From a virus, in the IMG/VR virus record IMGVR_UViG_3300000101_000008, positions 37,269 through 101,268 of that record: a stretch of DNA of 64,000 nucleotides; one strand, given 5' to 3'. The notes under the pieces were generated by a model, which saw nothing but the letters and a program-made list of their open reading frames with translations, was not told the DNA's origin and did not search any database. A program made the position numbers and the translations under genes. Shown in pieces: positions 18,808 to 26,768 of the stretch; the stretch's first letter is position 1; each line of letters opens with the position of its first letter.

Positions 18808-20454
18808 ATGGCTTTAAATTTTCCAGACGCACCTAATGCAGACGATACTTATACTGAAGGTAGTGTAACCTGGGTATATGACGGCACTGTATGGAACATA
18901 CAAGCAGGTGCGGCATCATTAGATCAAAACTTATTTGCAACAGTTAATGCAGATACAGGAACAGTAACAGCATCTAATACAACTGATGCATTAACGGTTG
19001 CTGGCGGAACAAATGTAACTACTGCTATTGTTGGAAAGACACTTACTATTAATTCTAGTGCAGTAGGCGGCTCGTCAGATGTTATTAAAACAGTTACTAC
19101 TGATGACGGATCATTTACAGCAAGCGGAGAAGCTACTTTACAAATTTTAGGTAGAACAAATATTTCTACAGAGCTTACTACTAATACAAACGAATTACAT
19201 ATTGATTTAGATGCACACAGTATTGACTTTTTAAGTGATGTTGATACAACAACTTCTGCACCAGCAGTTGGACAAGTATTAAAGTGGGATGGCACACAAT
19301 GGGCACCAGGCTTTGACTCTACAACAGGCGGTGGCGGTACTGATGCAGATACTTTTGACGGATTTGACAGTACTTACTTTTTAAACTATAATAACTTAAC
19401 CAATACACCAACTGTTGCTACACTATCAGACTTTAGTGTAGGCAATGAAAGAACACCAGACGGTGACGGTGCTATTGAATATGATAATACAACAGGTGTG
19501 TTTAGATATACACCACCAACGCCCGGCGGCATTGGAGCATTAAGTGCAGAAGTAAATGATTTATCAGCGGCAGTTGTTTGGGACGATGTACCAGATGCAA
19601 ATATTACACAATCAAGTGTTACACAACACCAAGCCGCACTAAGTGTAACAGAATCACAAATTACTGACTTGGGCAGTTATATTACAGACTACACTGTAGT
19701 TGCTAGTGACTTAAATGCTATTAGCGTAGGCGCACTTAGTGATGTTGATCTTACTGGAGTTGGTAACGGAGAAGTGTTAGCATGGAACAATACTAACAGT
19801 AGATTTGAACCAACATCTCCTGCAGGATCAGGCGGTATTGCATTAACAGATTTAAGTGTAACAGCAAATGCGGCAAGCGGTACAGGCGCACTTGTGTATG
19901 ATAATACTACTGGAGCATTTACTTATACACCACCTGCGGCAGGCGCAACTGAGATTAACGATTTAAGTGATGTTAGTATTGCTTGGATTGGTAACTTACC
20001 ATTAGATAATAAAGGACAGTTATTAAGTTGGACTGGTAGTACATTTATTAACTACACAGGTACTACTATTGATAAGATTACAGAAAACACATTAGTAGAA
20101 TTTCAAGTTGGTAATGTAGGTACACAGTCTTATAATTTCTTTCCACACTATTCAGGACAAAATCCAACAATATATGTAATGTCAGGTACAACAGTTTCGT
20201 TTAAATTAGACGGAGCCCAAGGACATCCATTTGCTATACAAGATCCTACAGGAACTACAATTACAGATGCTACACAAATTTTCCATGTACAAACTAATGG
20301 TAATAAAACTACTGGCTCATTAGCACAAGGTAGATCAGAAGGTGTATTGTATTGGAGAATACCTGAAACTTATTCAGGTGGTTATAGATATCAGTGTACT
20401 GCTCACCCTGCTATGGTTGGATCAATTCAAATAAAAAGATTTAGTCAAATTTAA
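18808..20454 (+). CDS. Modular tail-fibre protein ending in a cupredoxin-like domain
   Basis: This is a 548-residue protein. The N-terminus has a PDAPNADDTYTEG...WVYDGTVW module. The middle has at least three LSDV...GQxLxW modules and two YDNTTG(V/A)F(R/T)YTPP units, shared with the 15814 protein. The last ~110 residues look like a type-1 copper (plastocyanin-like) domain: His in GHPFAIQD (about residue 472), then Cys, His and Met in YQCTAHPAMVG (about 530-537). This is the Cys-x2-His-x3-Met loop spacing seen in short-loop cupredoxins. Copper binding is inferred; the fold may be used only structurally. The gene end overlaps the convergent minus-strand gene by 14 bases. Confidence 0.75.
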   Translation: MALNFPDAPNADDTYTEGSVTWVYDGTVWNIQAGAASLDQNLFATVNADTGTVTASNTTDALTVAGGTNVTTAIVGKTLTINSSAVGGSSDVIKTVTTDDGSFTASGEATLQILGRTNISTELTTNTNELHIDLDAHSIDFLSDVDTTTSAPAVGQVLKWDGTQWAPGFDSTTGGGGTDADTFDGFDSTYFLNYNNLTNTPTVATLSDFSVGNERTPDGDGAIEYDNTTGVFRYTPPTPGGIGALSAEVNDLSAAVVWDDVPDANITQSSVTQHQAALSVTESQITDLGSYITDYTVVASDLNAISVGALSDVDLTGVGNGEVLAWNNTNSRFEPTSPAGSGGIALTDLSVTANAASGTGALVYDNTTGAFTYTPPAAGATEINDLSDVSIAWIGNLPLDNKGQLLSWTGSTFINYTGTTIDKITENTLVEFQVGNVGTQSYNFFPHYSGQNPTIYVMSGTTVSFKLDGAQGHPFAIQDPTGTTITDATQIFHVQTNGNKTTGSLAQGRSEGVLYWRIPETYSGGYRYQCTAHPAMVGSIQIKRFSQI

Positions 20455-20695
20455 GTAGACTATTTAACTCACGTCTTAGATCAACAGTTTCTTTAATAAG
20501 AGAATTAATATTAGCTAGTTTAGCATGTCCTCTACTAGACGAATGTACTGTATCTATATTTTTTATTTTATCTTTAAGAGTTGCAAGTAACTGTTCGCAA
20601 TGTAGTTTTCCTTTTGAATTAGTTACTTGTGTAATTGCTTGTTCCCAACGCAGAATATCTTCTACATAGTCGTTATGCTGTGCTAGTGTGCGCAA
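20441..20695 (-). CDS. Small helical hypothetical protein
   Basis: This is an 84-residue, mostly helical, charged protein with possible coiled-coil character (NSLIKETVDLRRELNSLL). It is the last gene of the minus-strand block that runs gp14, gp15, Nudix, cupin and this gene. It overlaps the end of the cupin gene by 23 bases and the convergent fibre gene by 14 bases. No motif suggests a function. The chain of overlaps on the minus strand is the main support for it being real. Confidence 0.5.
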   Translation of the reverse strand: MRTLAQHNDYVEDILRWEQAITQVTNSKGKLHCEQLLATLKDKIKNIDTVHSSSRGHAKLANINSLIKETVDLRRELNSLLKFD

Positions 20696-21047
20696 GTTCT
20701 TCTCCTGTTGGAGTTAAGTTATATATGTCAGCATCATCGTCAATGTCGCCAACTTCAGTAAAACTACCACTAGGACTTAGACATTCAATACTTGCAGGCA
20801 TAAGTGCCGGTATATTAAATACTTGTCCTTCTTTTAAATTTGATTCAAATAATGCGCCTGTTGCAGTATCAATGTAATTAAGTTTAAAATTACCATCATT
20901 AATAAACCAACTTTTATTTTTAACTTTATGAAAGTGCATACTAGTTTTATTAGGTTTGTTAAAGCCTACAATTTTACTATAGTATGAATCTGTTTTAGCC
21001 CATGTTGCTTCGTAACCATAGGATGTTTGTTTTACATTTTCTGTCAT
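20673..21047 (-). CDS. Cupin-fold protein
   Basis: This 124-residue protein has a single cupin-like beta-barrel. MHFHKVKNKSWFINDG gives the first metal-binding motif, with the His-x-His pair and a following beta strand. GQVFNIPALMPASIECLSPSG gives the second, with a reduced set of ligands. It resembles sugar-nucleotide or mannose-6-phosphate isomerase type cupins, but the substrate is unknown. It ends in an acidic, unstructured tail. Its ATG directly abuts the stop of the Nudix gene, so the two are cotranscribed from the gp14/gp15 late promoter. Confidence 0.65.
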   Translation of the reverse strand: MTENVKQTSYGYEATWAKTDSYYSKIVGFNKPNKTSMHFHKVKNKSWFINDGNFKLNYIDTATGALFESNLKEGQVFNIPALMPASIECLSPSGSFTEVGDIDDDADIYNLTPTGEELAHTSTA

Positions 21048-21485
21048 TTATTCCTCTAGTAAATCTATAACTTGAAATACTGTTTCTAATTTAGAAAGGT
21101 TAGTTTTATTTTGTAGTGTATTACGTAGCCCTTGATGTAACGTCTTTGGCCAACACCCAAAATCAACCCATGCATACCCACTGTGTTCTTGATTAAGAAT
21201 AGGAATAAACTCTCCTGTACAGCATACAAGGTATGTATGAAAATTAAACTTTGCATCATTAGATACAAAAGTTTCTAAAGGAATAGTTTTTACAATAGGA
21301 GTTGTTTCAGTTACTTCTTCAGCAATCTCTCTTTTGAGGGCTTCAAATGGTGTTTCACCGTTTTCGCTACCACCGCCAACAAGTCCCCAAGTACCGGCAG
21401 TCTTACCACCAGCTCTATGTAAAAATAAAAAACGTTTAGTGTCAAGAGCATAGAATAGTGCTCCACTACAAATTATCTTGTTCAT
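21048..21485 (-). CDS. Nudix hydrolase
   Basis: This 145-residue protein contains a full Nudix box, GGGSENGETPFEALKREIAEEV (positions about 38-59). It matches the Gx5Ex7REUxEExGU signature apart from the final Gly position. The family hydrolyses nucleoside diphosphates linked to another moiety (X), such as dNTPs, NAD-type compounds, nucleotide sugars or RNA caps; which one cannot be told here. It lies 8 bases after gp15 on the minus strand, so it is probably expressed late, which is unusual for a nucleotide-metabolism enzyme. Near a cupin, nucleotide-sugar turnover is one option. Confidence 0.8.
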   Translation of the reverse strand: MNKIICSGALFYALDTKRFLFLHRAGGKTAGTWGLVGGGSENGETPFEALKREIAEEVTETTPIVKTIPLETFVSNDAKFNFHTYLVCCTGEFIPILNQEHSGYAWVDFGCWPKTLHQGLRNTLQNKTNLSKLETVFQVIDLLEE

Positions 21486-21493
21486 ACTAGTAA

Positions 21494-23011
21494 TTAGCCG
21501 TCTAGTTTAATTGACCAGTCACCTTTGGCATATTCACCGTCTACACTTAGTAGCCATTGATCGCCGTCCCAGTAGTATTGTACACCTGTATTAAGATTTG
21601 TAGTATATAAAGTAGTAATTACTTCATCGTTGTATATAAGTTTATCAGCACTTGCATCAAATACTATTTGCCATGCAGTGCCATCCCATTCAATAATATC
21701 ATTGGAGTTTGCAACAAAGTCTGTTCCGTTTGCATTTTTCCAAGCATCAGCACCATCTGTATTTGTTGTACTACCGATGCTACCTAATATTAATAGTCTT
21801 AGTCCTGCTACTTTAGCAGTAGTTGGGTCATAACGTAAAGGATCAATAATAAAGTCTATACTTGAATGTTGATTTGCATTACGTGCAGGGCCTTGTACAG
21901 TGCTGTTACTAGGCAATGTATCTTTATCAAAGTCAATTGTAAGTTTAGTTTCGTCTAATGGATTAACAGTAATACGTCCTGCAAGCATTCCGTTTATATC
22001 GGGCTTTCTAAAGTATGCAATACTTAACCCTGCTCTATAAGATCCTAATAATGCATCAAAATGGTCTCCCCATTTTATATTACTAGGCAATCCGTTTTTA
22101 AGAATTTGTGCTTGTCCATTTAAAATTAATACTCTATGTTGTGTGTAACTTTTTACTACTTCTTTAGCATGTCTAGTTTTTTGTTTTCTTGGATTCATTA
22201 TACCGTCACCGTCACTAGGTGCCGCACCTGTATCAACAACATTAGTAGTGTTATCTAATGTATCTTCTACAACAGTTTCAGTCATTCCGCCCATACTAAA
22301 CAAATTAGTACCTTGTAACATTTGTTCAAAATCAACATATCCGTCACCGTCGAAGATACTAGTAACAATATTTGTAATAACGCCTAAACGTTTTACTTTT
22401 GCTGGAGGACTAATATAAATTGGAGTACTAAATGTCATTGATCCAACATCTATTTCGCTGTCAACACCTGTTGGTATTGAACGACTACTAAAGTTAACAC
22501 TATCAAGCATAATAGTTGTTAAACTAGTCCAGTCTAAATAGTTGTCAGTTGTTTGTATATCTAAACTTGGATTAAAGAGCATTAATATTTGCTCCATAAT
22601 TTGTAATTTCATATCTGTGTTTGTTGACCATAGATCAACATTTACAGTTAGCCTATATGGTGTTGGCATTAAACGTTCTACAGTATATTGTTTACCTGCT
22701 TGATCAGTATAGTCGCCTGCACCATCTTTTGCACGTTCTCTAATATGTCTTTTGTTTACATAACTAGAATCACTAGTACGATCTCTATCTAGTTCTAGTC
22801 CTGTAATATAAACAGCCATACGTGGCGCACTAGGTATTTTATTTTCTGAATTGTCTCTTAATATTGAGCCTACTTGTCTAGTAAGATCTCCGTACAATAC
22901 AGGTACTTGCCTTTCAGTACCATCACCTGTTTGGTAGCTAAAGTTACTGAACAGACGCATCATCTGTACAAGATACTTTCTTATTTGTCCGTCATAAAAA
23001 TGTTCAGCCAT
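21494..23011 (-). CDS. gp15: Tail sheath stabiliser / completion protein gp15, extended form
   Basis: The N-terminal ~240 residues align by eye with T4 gp15. The FYDGQIRKYLVQMMRLFSNF start corresponds to the T4 FYNSSFRRYATLMGDLFSN region. TPYRLTVNVDLWSTNTDMKL followed by IMEQILMLFNPSL matches the T4 IVEQILPYFQP segment. T4 gp15 is 272 residues and this protein is 505. The extra C-terminal half carries WDG modules (IEWDGTAWQIVFD, YYWDGDQWLLS) like those in fibre proteins. In T4, gp15 caps the tail tube and sheath and joins the tail to the head. The ATG overlaps the stop of the preceding gene (TAATG). Confidence 0.75.
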   Translation of the reverse strand: MAEHFYDGQIRKYLVQMMRLFSNFSYQTGDGTERQVPVLYGDLTRQVGSILRDNSENKIPSAPRMAVYITGLELDRDRTSDSSYVNKRHIRERAKDGAGDYTDQAGKQYTVERLMPTPYRLTVNVDLWSTNTDMKLQIMEQILMLFNPSLDIQTTDNYLDWTSLTTIMLDSVNFSSRSIPTGVDSEIDVGSMTFSTPIYISPPAKVKRLGVITNIVTSIFDGDGYVDFEQMLQGTNLFSMGGMTETVVEDTLDNTTNVVDTGAAPSDGDGIMNPRKQKTRHAKEVVKSYTQHRVLILNGQAQILKNGLPSNIKWGDHFDALLGSYRAGLSIAYFRKPDINGMLAGRITVNPLDETKLTIDFDKDTLPSNSTVQGPARNANQHSSIDFIIDPLRYDPTTAKVAGLRLLILGSIGSTTNTDGADAWKNANGTDFVANSNDIIEWDGTAWQIVFDASADKLIYNDEVITTLYTTNLNTGVQYYWDGDQWLLSVDGEYAKGDWSIKLDG

Positions 23012-24411
23012 TAGTTATCTGCCTTAGGTTTTAATACTTGTGAAAGAGCTTGACGTTGTTGCGTTCTTTCATTGTAAAGTGTTATTGTGTGCAGTCCTGC
23101 ATTTTTAATAGCAGTAGCACTTGGTAAAGTTAATTTTACAAGTTGTGTACTGCCGTCTTGACTTGTATATGGCTTTAGTATTCCAGGATAGTTAGTAGCA
23201 CTATTCATTGGATAGTCTACAACTGCATAACTAACCATTTCGTTGCCATCTCTATTGTCGCTAGTATATTCTATTTTTATATATTTTGCTGACATATCAG
23301 CAATGTCTGTTAGCAACTCAGTTTGTCCAACTGTTAATTGCATAAAGTCTGTTGCTATTGGAGTATCGTATAGATAAGTGTCTACATCATTAATAAACGA
23401 TCCTCTTAGTGTATCTTTGGTTCCATTATTCATTGGAGCTCTCTTAACATCGTGTACTTTTATCCAACGATTTTTTTCGTATCTAAATAACCTTTGAGGT
23501 AAAAAGTCTGTTCGCATAAAATAGTCACCGTCTACAGAGTTAACTGGAAAACTTATACCACTACCAAATTGACTTCCGTTAGGTGCAAATTCGTCACCTA
23601 TTAACAGTCCATCATATCCGTGTCCTCTAGGTGTTGCTTTGTCAGTTATTGTACTGCCATCATCAGCAACCTGTTCTACTGCGGCTCTACCTGTATCTTC
23701 ATCTACTGCAAGTGTATATAATGCTGTATCTGTATCATACCCGCTTTTAGGAGTATTAGTATTTGCTTCTGCAACTACAGCATTGTTAACATTCATTTCT
23801 GCTTCGAATGTTGATAATACATCACGTAATGTACCATCTTCTGGATAGTCTTCACTTGCTGGTAAGTCAAGTATATCTTTGTACTCTTGACTGTCTACTA
23901 TTTGTTTTAATTTAAGTCTATATAAGTGTGGATACCAAGTTGGTGAAAAGCCTTCTGCGGCTCTATTAATATCTTCAATAACATAAAAACGCTTTAGTGC
24001 TACACTAAAATCATTCATTGCATATTCATCTTTTAAATGAGGAAGTTCTATAACATCGCCGGGCATAAGTTTACGCCCAACTGTTTGTACTGACGTATTA
24101 ATATGTACAGTCATAAACAATGTATCATTACTTAAGAACAAACCAAATTGGCTTAGATCAAAGTCAATGTCCTGTACATTGTAAATACCTCTGATAGTGT
24201 AGATGTCTTTATCATACTTTCTATCTCTATTTTCTAAAAACAACATATCTTGAATCTGTGTATGATCCTTTTCTGTTGTTCCGTCATTCGTACCGATATA
24301 CTTATGGACAAACAGGTCTGTCCCTCCAATATCGAACATTTCATTTATCTGGCGGTCTAAGAATTGAAAGTCTTTTCCGCGTTCTGGTTTATATAAACTT
24401 AACTTTGGCAT
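23011..24411 (-). CDS. gp14: Neck protein gp14, extended form
   Basis: This 466-residue protein contains the RKLMPGDVIELPHLKDEY segment followed by RFYVIEDINRAAEGFSPTWY and YRLKLKQI, the pattern seen in marine T4-like gp14 neck proteins. In T4, gp14 forms the neck with gp13 at the portal. T4 gp14 is about 256 residues, so a C-terminal half has been added. It includes a GDYFMRTDFLPQRLFRYEKN module typical of marine phages. The start was set at MPKLSLYKPERG; the upstream in-frame ATG at 24564 adds a hydrophobic stretch and runs into gp13 on the other strand. A late box lies immediately upstream. Confidence 0.65.
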   Translation of the reverse strand: MPKLSLYKPERGKDFQFLDRQINEMFDIGGTDLFVHKYIGTNDGTTEKDHTQIQDMLFLENRDRKYDKDIYTIRGIYNVQDIDFDLSQFGLFLSNDTLFMTVHINTSVQTVGRKLMPGDVIELPHLKDEYAMNDFSVALKRFYVIEDINRAAEGFSPTWYPHLYRLKLKQIVDSQEYKDILDLPASEDYPEDGTLRDVLSTFEAEMNVNNAVVAEANTNTPKSGYDTDTALYTLAVDEDTGRAAVEQVADDGSTITDKATPRGHGYDGLLIGDEFAPNGSQFGSGISFPVNSVDGDYFMRTDFLPQRLFRYEKNRWIKVHDVKRAPMNNGTKDTLRGSFINDVDTYLYDTPIATDFMQLTVGQTELLTDIADMSAKYIKIEYTSDNRDGNEMVSYAVVDYPMNSATNYPGILKPYTSQDGSTQLVKLTLPSATAIKNAGLHTITLYNERTQQRQALSQVLKPKADN

Positions 24412-24416
24412 ATACA

Positions 24417-24425
24417 TATTTATCG
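24417..24425 (-). promoter_or_regulatory. Late-type promoter box CGATAAATA for gp14/gp15
   Basis: Read on the minus strand, CGATAAATA ends 6 bases before the gp14 start codon at 24411, so the predicted transcription start falls on the ATG. It forms a perfect 9-base inverted repeat with the gp13 box at 24441-24449. Confidence 0.6.
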
Positions 24426-24440
24426 TAACGATAGTAACTA

Positions 24441-24449
24441 CGATAAATA
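24441..24449 (+). promoter_or_regulatory. Late-type promoter box CGATAAATA for gp13
   Basis: CGATAAATAC lies 20 bases before the gp13 ATG, leaving a short leader with ACGGAGAAA as the ribosome site. It is the mirror copy of the minus-strand box at 24417-24425, with 15 bases between them. Confidence 0.65.
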
Positions 24450-24468
24450 CTATGACGGAGAAACTATA

Positions 24469-25455
24469 ATGGCAGTTAACCAAACACAAAAACAAGCAAT
24501 ATTTGACTATGTAAACGCCTTTCTGGGCGGCGGTATGGTTGATGTAGAACTGGATCCAATCCACTACGAAACTGCTTTATCTAAAGCACTTAGTAAATTT
24601 AGACAAAGGTCTGATAATTCAGTTGAAGAATCTTACTTGTTTATGCCCACGGTAGTTGATCAAAACGAATATGTACTACCAAATGAAGTAGTTGAAGTAC
24701 GTAAACTGTTTCGCAGAAGCATTGGTTCAAGACCTGCTACATCTGCATCAGGTGGTCCTATCTTTACTACATCACATGTTGCTACAGTTTCAAAAAATCA
24801 AACATTTGCTACAAACTATAATTTAAATTCTATTGCAACTGTTGTTGTAAAAGTAAATGGCGAAGCAACTACTGACTATGCAATTGATTACGTAACTAGA
24901 ACAATAACTTTTAACTCTGCACTAGCAGTTGGTGCTGTTGTTGGAATAGAATTATATGAATCAGGAGAAGCAGGCGGCGGATCATTGTTTGAACCGTTTA
25001 ACTTAGCATACACAAATGCATACCTATTATCAAGTTCAAACATGGGCGGACTAGCAACATACGATATGTTTAGTCAGTACCAAGAATTAGTAGGCAGAAT
25101 GTTTGGTTCGTTTATAGAATTTAAATGGAATACTACAAGTAAAAAATTAACATTACTACAACGTCCAAGAGCCGAAGAAGAAATATTAATTTACGCATAC
25201 AACCATAGACCAGATAGTGAACTACTTAGTGACTATCTTGCCAATCAATGGATCAAAGATTATACACTAGCAAGTTGCAAATACATGCTAGGCGAAGCAC
25301 GTAGTAAATTTGCTACAATCGCAGGACCACAAGGCGGTTCAGCACTTAACGGTGATGCATTAAAAGCAGAGGCCGCGGCTGAAATGGAAAAACTTGAAAT
25401 AGATGTAATTAACCAAGTTGCTGGTGGCGTAGGTTACGGATTCACAATAGGCTAA
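24469..25455 (+). CDS. gp13: Neck protein gp13
   Basis: This 328-residue protein matches the T4 gp13 family. The N-terminus is helical with a VDVELDPIHYETALSKALSKF segment (the acidic-helix motif of neck/connector proteins). Mid-protein has the EPFNLAYTNAYLLSSSNMGG and DMFSQYQELVGRMFG segments, and the C-terminus has ALNGDALKAEAAAEMEKLE followed by GYGFTIG. T4 gp13 is 309 residues, so length fits. It assembles with gp14 on the portal after DNA packaging. It is divergent from gp14/gp15, whereas in T4 gp13, gp14 and gp15 are consecutive on one strand. GGAG 10 bases upstream supports the ATG. Confidence 0.8.
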   Translation: MAVNQTQKQAIFDYVNAFLGGGMVDVELDPIHYETALSKALSKFRQRSDNSVEESYLFMPTVVDQNEYVLPNEVVEVRKLFRRSIGSRPATSASGGPIFTTSHVATVSKNQTFATNYNLNSIATVVVKVNGEATTDYAIDYVTRTITFNSALAVGAVVGIELYESGEAGGGSLFEPFNLAYTNAYLLSSSNMGGLATYDMFSQYQELVGRMFGSFIEFKWNTTSKKLTLLQRPRAEEEILIYAYNHRPDSELLSDYLANQWIKDYTLASCKYMLGEARSKFATIAGPQGGSALNGDALKAEAAAEMEKLEIDVINQVAGGVGYGFTIG

Positions 25456-25493
25456 AAACCCCCCAAGTTAACGCTAACGATTTTGGTTCCTTG

Positions 25494-25499
25494 TAAATA
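25494..25499 (+). promoter_or_regulatory. Possible late-type box TGTAAATA
   Basis: TTGTAAATAC lies 22 bases before the 25522 ATG, with AACAAGGAG in the short leader. It lacks the usual GA or AA at the first bases, so it is weaker than the GATAAATA sites. Confidence 0.4.
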
Positions 25500-25521
25500 C
25501 AATATGTAACAAGGAGAAGTC

Positions 25522-25767
25522 ATGTGTTCACCATTTGTGCGTAAAGAGGCTAACCGTCTTAACTGGTTAATTAAAGGAAAACTTATTGATAGATCCTGGA
25601 GCGATGAATCAGTTGAAAAAACCTACGATTCATATTTTAAAAGACTTTGGGGTAATAACGAAAGAGCAGAATACGGTGCTACAGGTTTTGAAGCCGCATA
25701 TAAAGCTCGTGAAGCTGAAATATTATCAGAAGAAATGAAGTCAGTTGCCAATTTAGGTTACGATTAA
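25522..25767 (+). CDS. Small hypothetical protein
   Basis: This is an 81-residue, charged, mainly helical protein with Trp-rich positions (RLNWLIKGKLIDRSWSDES). AAGGAG precedes the ATG at good spacing. It lies between gp13 and an early sigma70-type promoter. I do not recognise it, and no metal-binding or catalytic motif is visible. It could be a small host-takeover or structural accessory protein; neither is shown. Confidence 0.55.
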   Translation: MCSPFVRKEANRLNWLIKGKLIDRSWSDESVEKTYDSYFKRLWGNNERAEYGATGFEAAYKAREAEILSEEMKSVANLGYD

Positions 25768-25769
25768 GG

Positions 25770-25798
25770 TTGACAAGCACTAATATAGAGTATATACT
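25770..25798 (+). promoter_or_regulatory. Sigma70-type promoter before the dNMP-kinase-like gene
   Basis: TTGACA (25770-25775), 17 bases, TATACT (25793-25798). The predicted start near 25805 gives a 22-base leader with AAAGGAG before the GTG start. Unlike the promoters at 50572, 61912 and 62938, this one has a normal ribosome site. Confidence 0.75.
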
Positions 25799-25826
25799 TT
25801 AAAGATACTTAAAGGAGTTTATATTA

Positions 25827-26387
25827 GTGTTACCTAAATTACTAGTTGTTGGGCATGGTCGTCACGGCAAAGATACTGTATGTGAAATGTTAGAAGCATA
25901 CGGATATACATTTCAATCATCAAGTAAATTTTGTTCAGAACTTTTTATCTATAATGATTTGAAAGATCAGTACGGATACGCTGACGAAGAAGAGTGCTAT
26001 GCAGATAGGCATAACCATCGTACCGAATGGTATGATATGATACACAACTATTGTAGCGAAGACTTAGCTCGTTTAGGACGTAACTTATTTGATCAACATG
26101 ATATCTACTGTGGACTACGTAACAAGCGTGAATTCTTTGCAATGCAAAATGAACAAATATTTGACCACGCTATTTGGGTAGATAGAACAGATCATTTGCC
26201 TTTAGAAAATTACAAGTCTATGAGTATTGAACAATGGATGTGTGACTACACTATTGATAATAATGGCACACTAGACAGGCTACAAAAAAATGTTGATGTG
26301 CTTATTAAAACAATATTTAAAAATCGGGGACTAAGTCACCCTGCTTCCACACAACTCCCTCTTTTTGCAGAATTCTCTGACAGTTAG
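25827..26387 (+). CDS. P-loop deoxynucleoside monophosphate kinase-like protein
   Basis: This 186-residue protein has an N-terminal P-loop GHGRHGKDT (residues about 9-17), the form used by phage dNMP kinases (T4 gp1 type) and adenylate-kinase-like proteins. A DRTDHLP segment (about residue 119) follows the IFDHAIWV strand. It would phosphorylate dNMPs to dNDPs for phage DNA synthesis. The GTG start is supported by AAAGGAG upstream and by a consensus-like promoter; no ATG lies nearby in frame. Its last 71 bases overlap the antisense HNH gene. Confidence 0.7.
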   Translation: MLPKLLVVGHGRHGKDTVCEMLEAYGYTFQSSSKFCSELFIYNDLKDQYGYADEEECYADRHNHRTEWYDMIHNYCSEDLARLGRNLFDQHDIYCGLRNKREFFAMQNEQIFDHAIWVDRTDHLPLENYKSMSIEQWMCDYTIDNNGTLDRLQKNVDVLIKTIFKNRGLSHPASTQLPLFAEFSDS

Positions 26388-26652
26388 CACATATTGTTTT
26401 TAAGTTTTGTGGACGGCAGTTTTCTAAATTTCCGTCTATATGAAACACATTAAATTGTTCTGAGTGTTTAGATTTATAATTACACTTCTCACAACTACTC
26501 TTTTTTTCATAACCTCTTTGTTTCCACTTAGGTATTCCGTGGCCTGCTCCATTACGTAAGCAACGCTCACACAATGATCTATAGTAAGTTCTATCATCTT
26601 TTTTATAGTTTATAGCCGCAGGACGCTGTCCGCATTTGCATAAAGGTCTCAT
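26317..26652 (-). CDS. HNH-type zinc-finger endonuclease, antisense
   Basis: This 111-residue protein has an N-terminal zinc-binding part (CKCGQRPAAINYKK, LCERCLRN). It is followed by CEKCNY and the HNH-like core FHIDGNLENCRPQNLKTICANC, in which His, Asn and Cys are placed as in phage HNH nucleases. Proteins of this size in phages are often free-standing homing nucleases. It is convergent with and overlaps the dNMP-kinase-like gene by 71 bases. Its start region, GTAAATACAGTATGAG, is identical over 16 bases to that of gp17, so it carries a late-type promoter almost touching the ATG. Confidence 0.75.
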   Translation of the reverse strand: MRPLCKCGQRPAAINYKKDDRTYYRSLCERCLRNGAGHGIPKWKQRGYEKKSSCEKCNYKSKHSEQFNVFHIDGNLENCRPQNLKTICANCQRILQKEGVVWKQGDLVPDF

Positions 26653-26656
26653 ACTG

Positions 26657-26662
26657 TATTTA
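26657..26662 (-). promoter_or_regulatory. Late-type box TAAATA before the HNH gene
   Basis: Read on the minus strand, GGTAAATACAGTATGAG places the box 5 bases before the ATG, leaving no room for a ribosome site. The same 16 bases occur at the gp17 start (34843-34858). Confidence 0.5.
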
Positions 26663-26720
26663 CCTCACCTTTTCGGTACCTTTTTTTAGGGTATATTACA
26701 GGTGAATTACTCTTAAACTG

Positions 26721-26727
26721 CTAAATA
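26721..26727 (+). promoter_or_regulatory. Late-type box CTAAATA before gp18
   Basis: TGCTAAATAACT lies 42 bases upstream of the tail sheath ATG, with TTAATAGGAG in the leader. It matches the T4-late-like pattern found before most structural genes here. Confidence 0.55.
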
Positions 26728-26768
26728 ACTATAACAAAGACTCATTCATTATTAATAGGAGAAATATA

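Noticed and set aside
24412-24564. Upstream extension of the gp14 frame to an ATG at 24564
   Set aside because: It adds a hydrophobic, Cys-rich stretch of 51 residues and overlaps gp13 and both late boxes; the MPKLSLYKPERG start is far more natural.
25463-25486. CCAAGTTA...TAAC...TTGG hairpin after gp13 as a terminator
   Set aside because: The stem is short and bulged and no T run follows; it is weaker than the terminators at 30754 and 34814.
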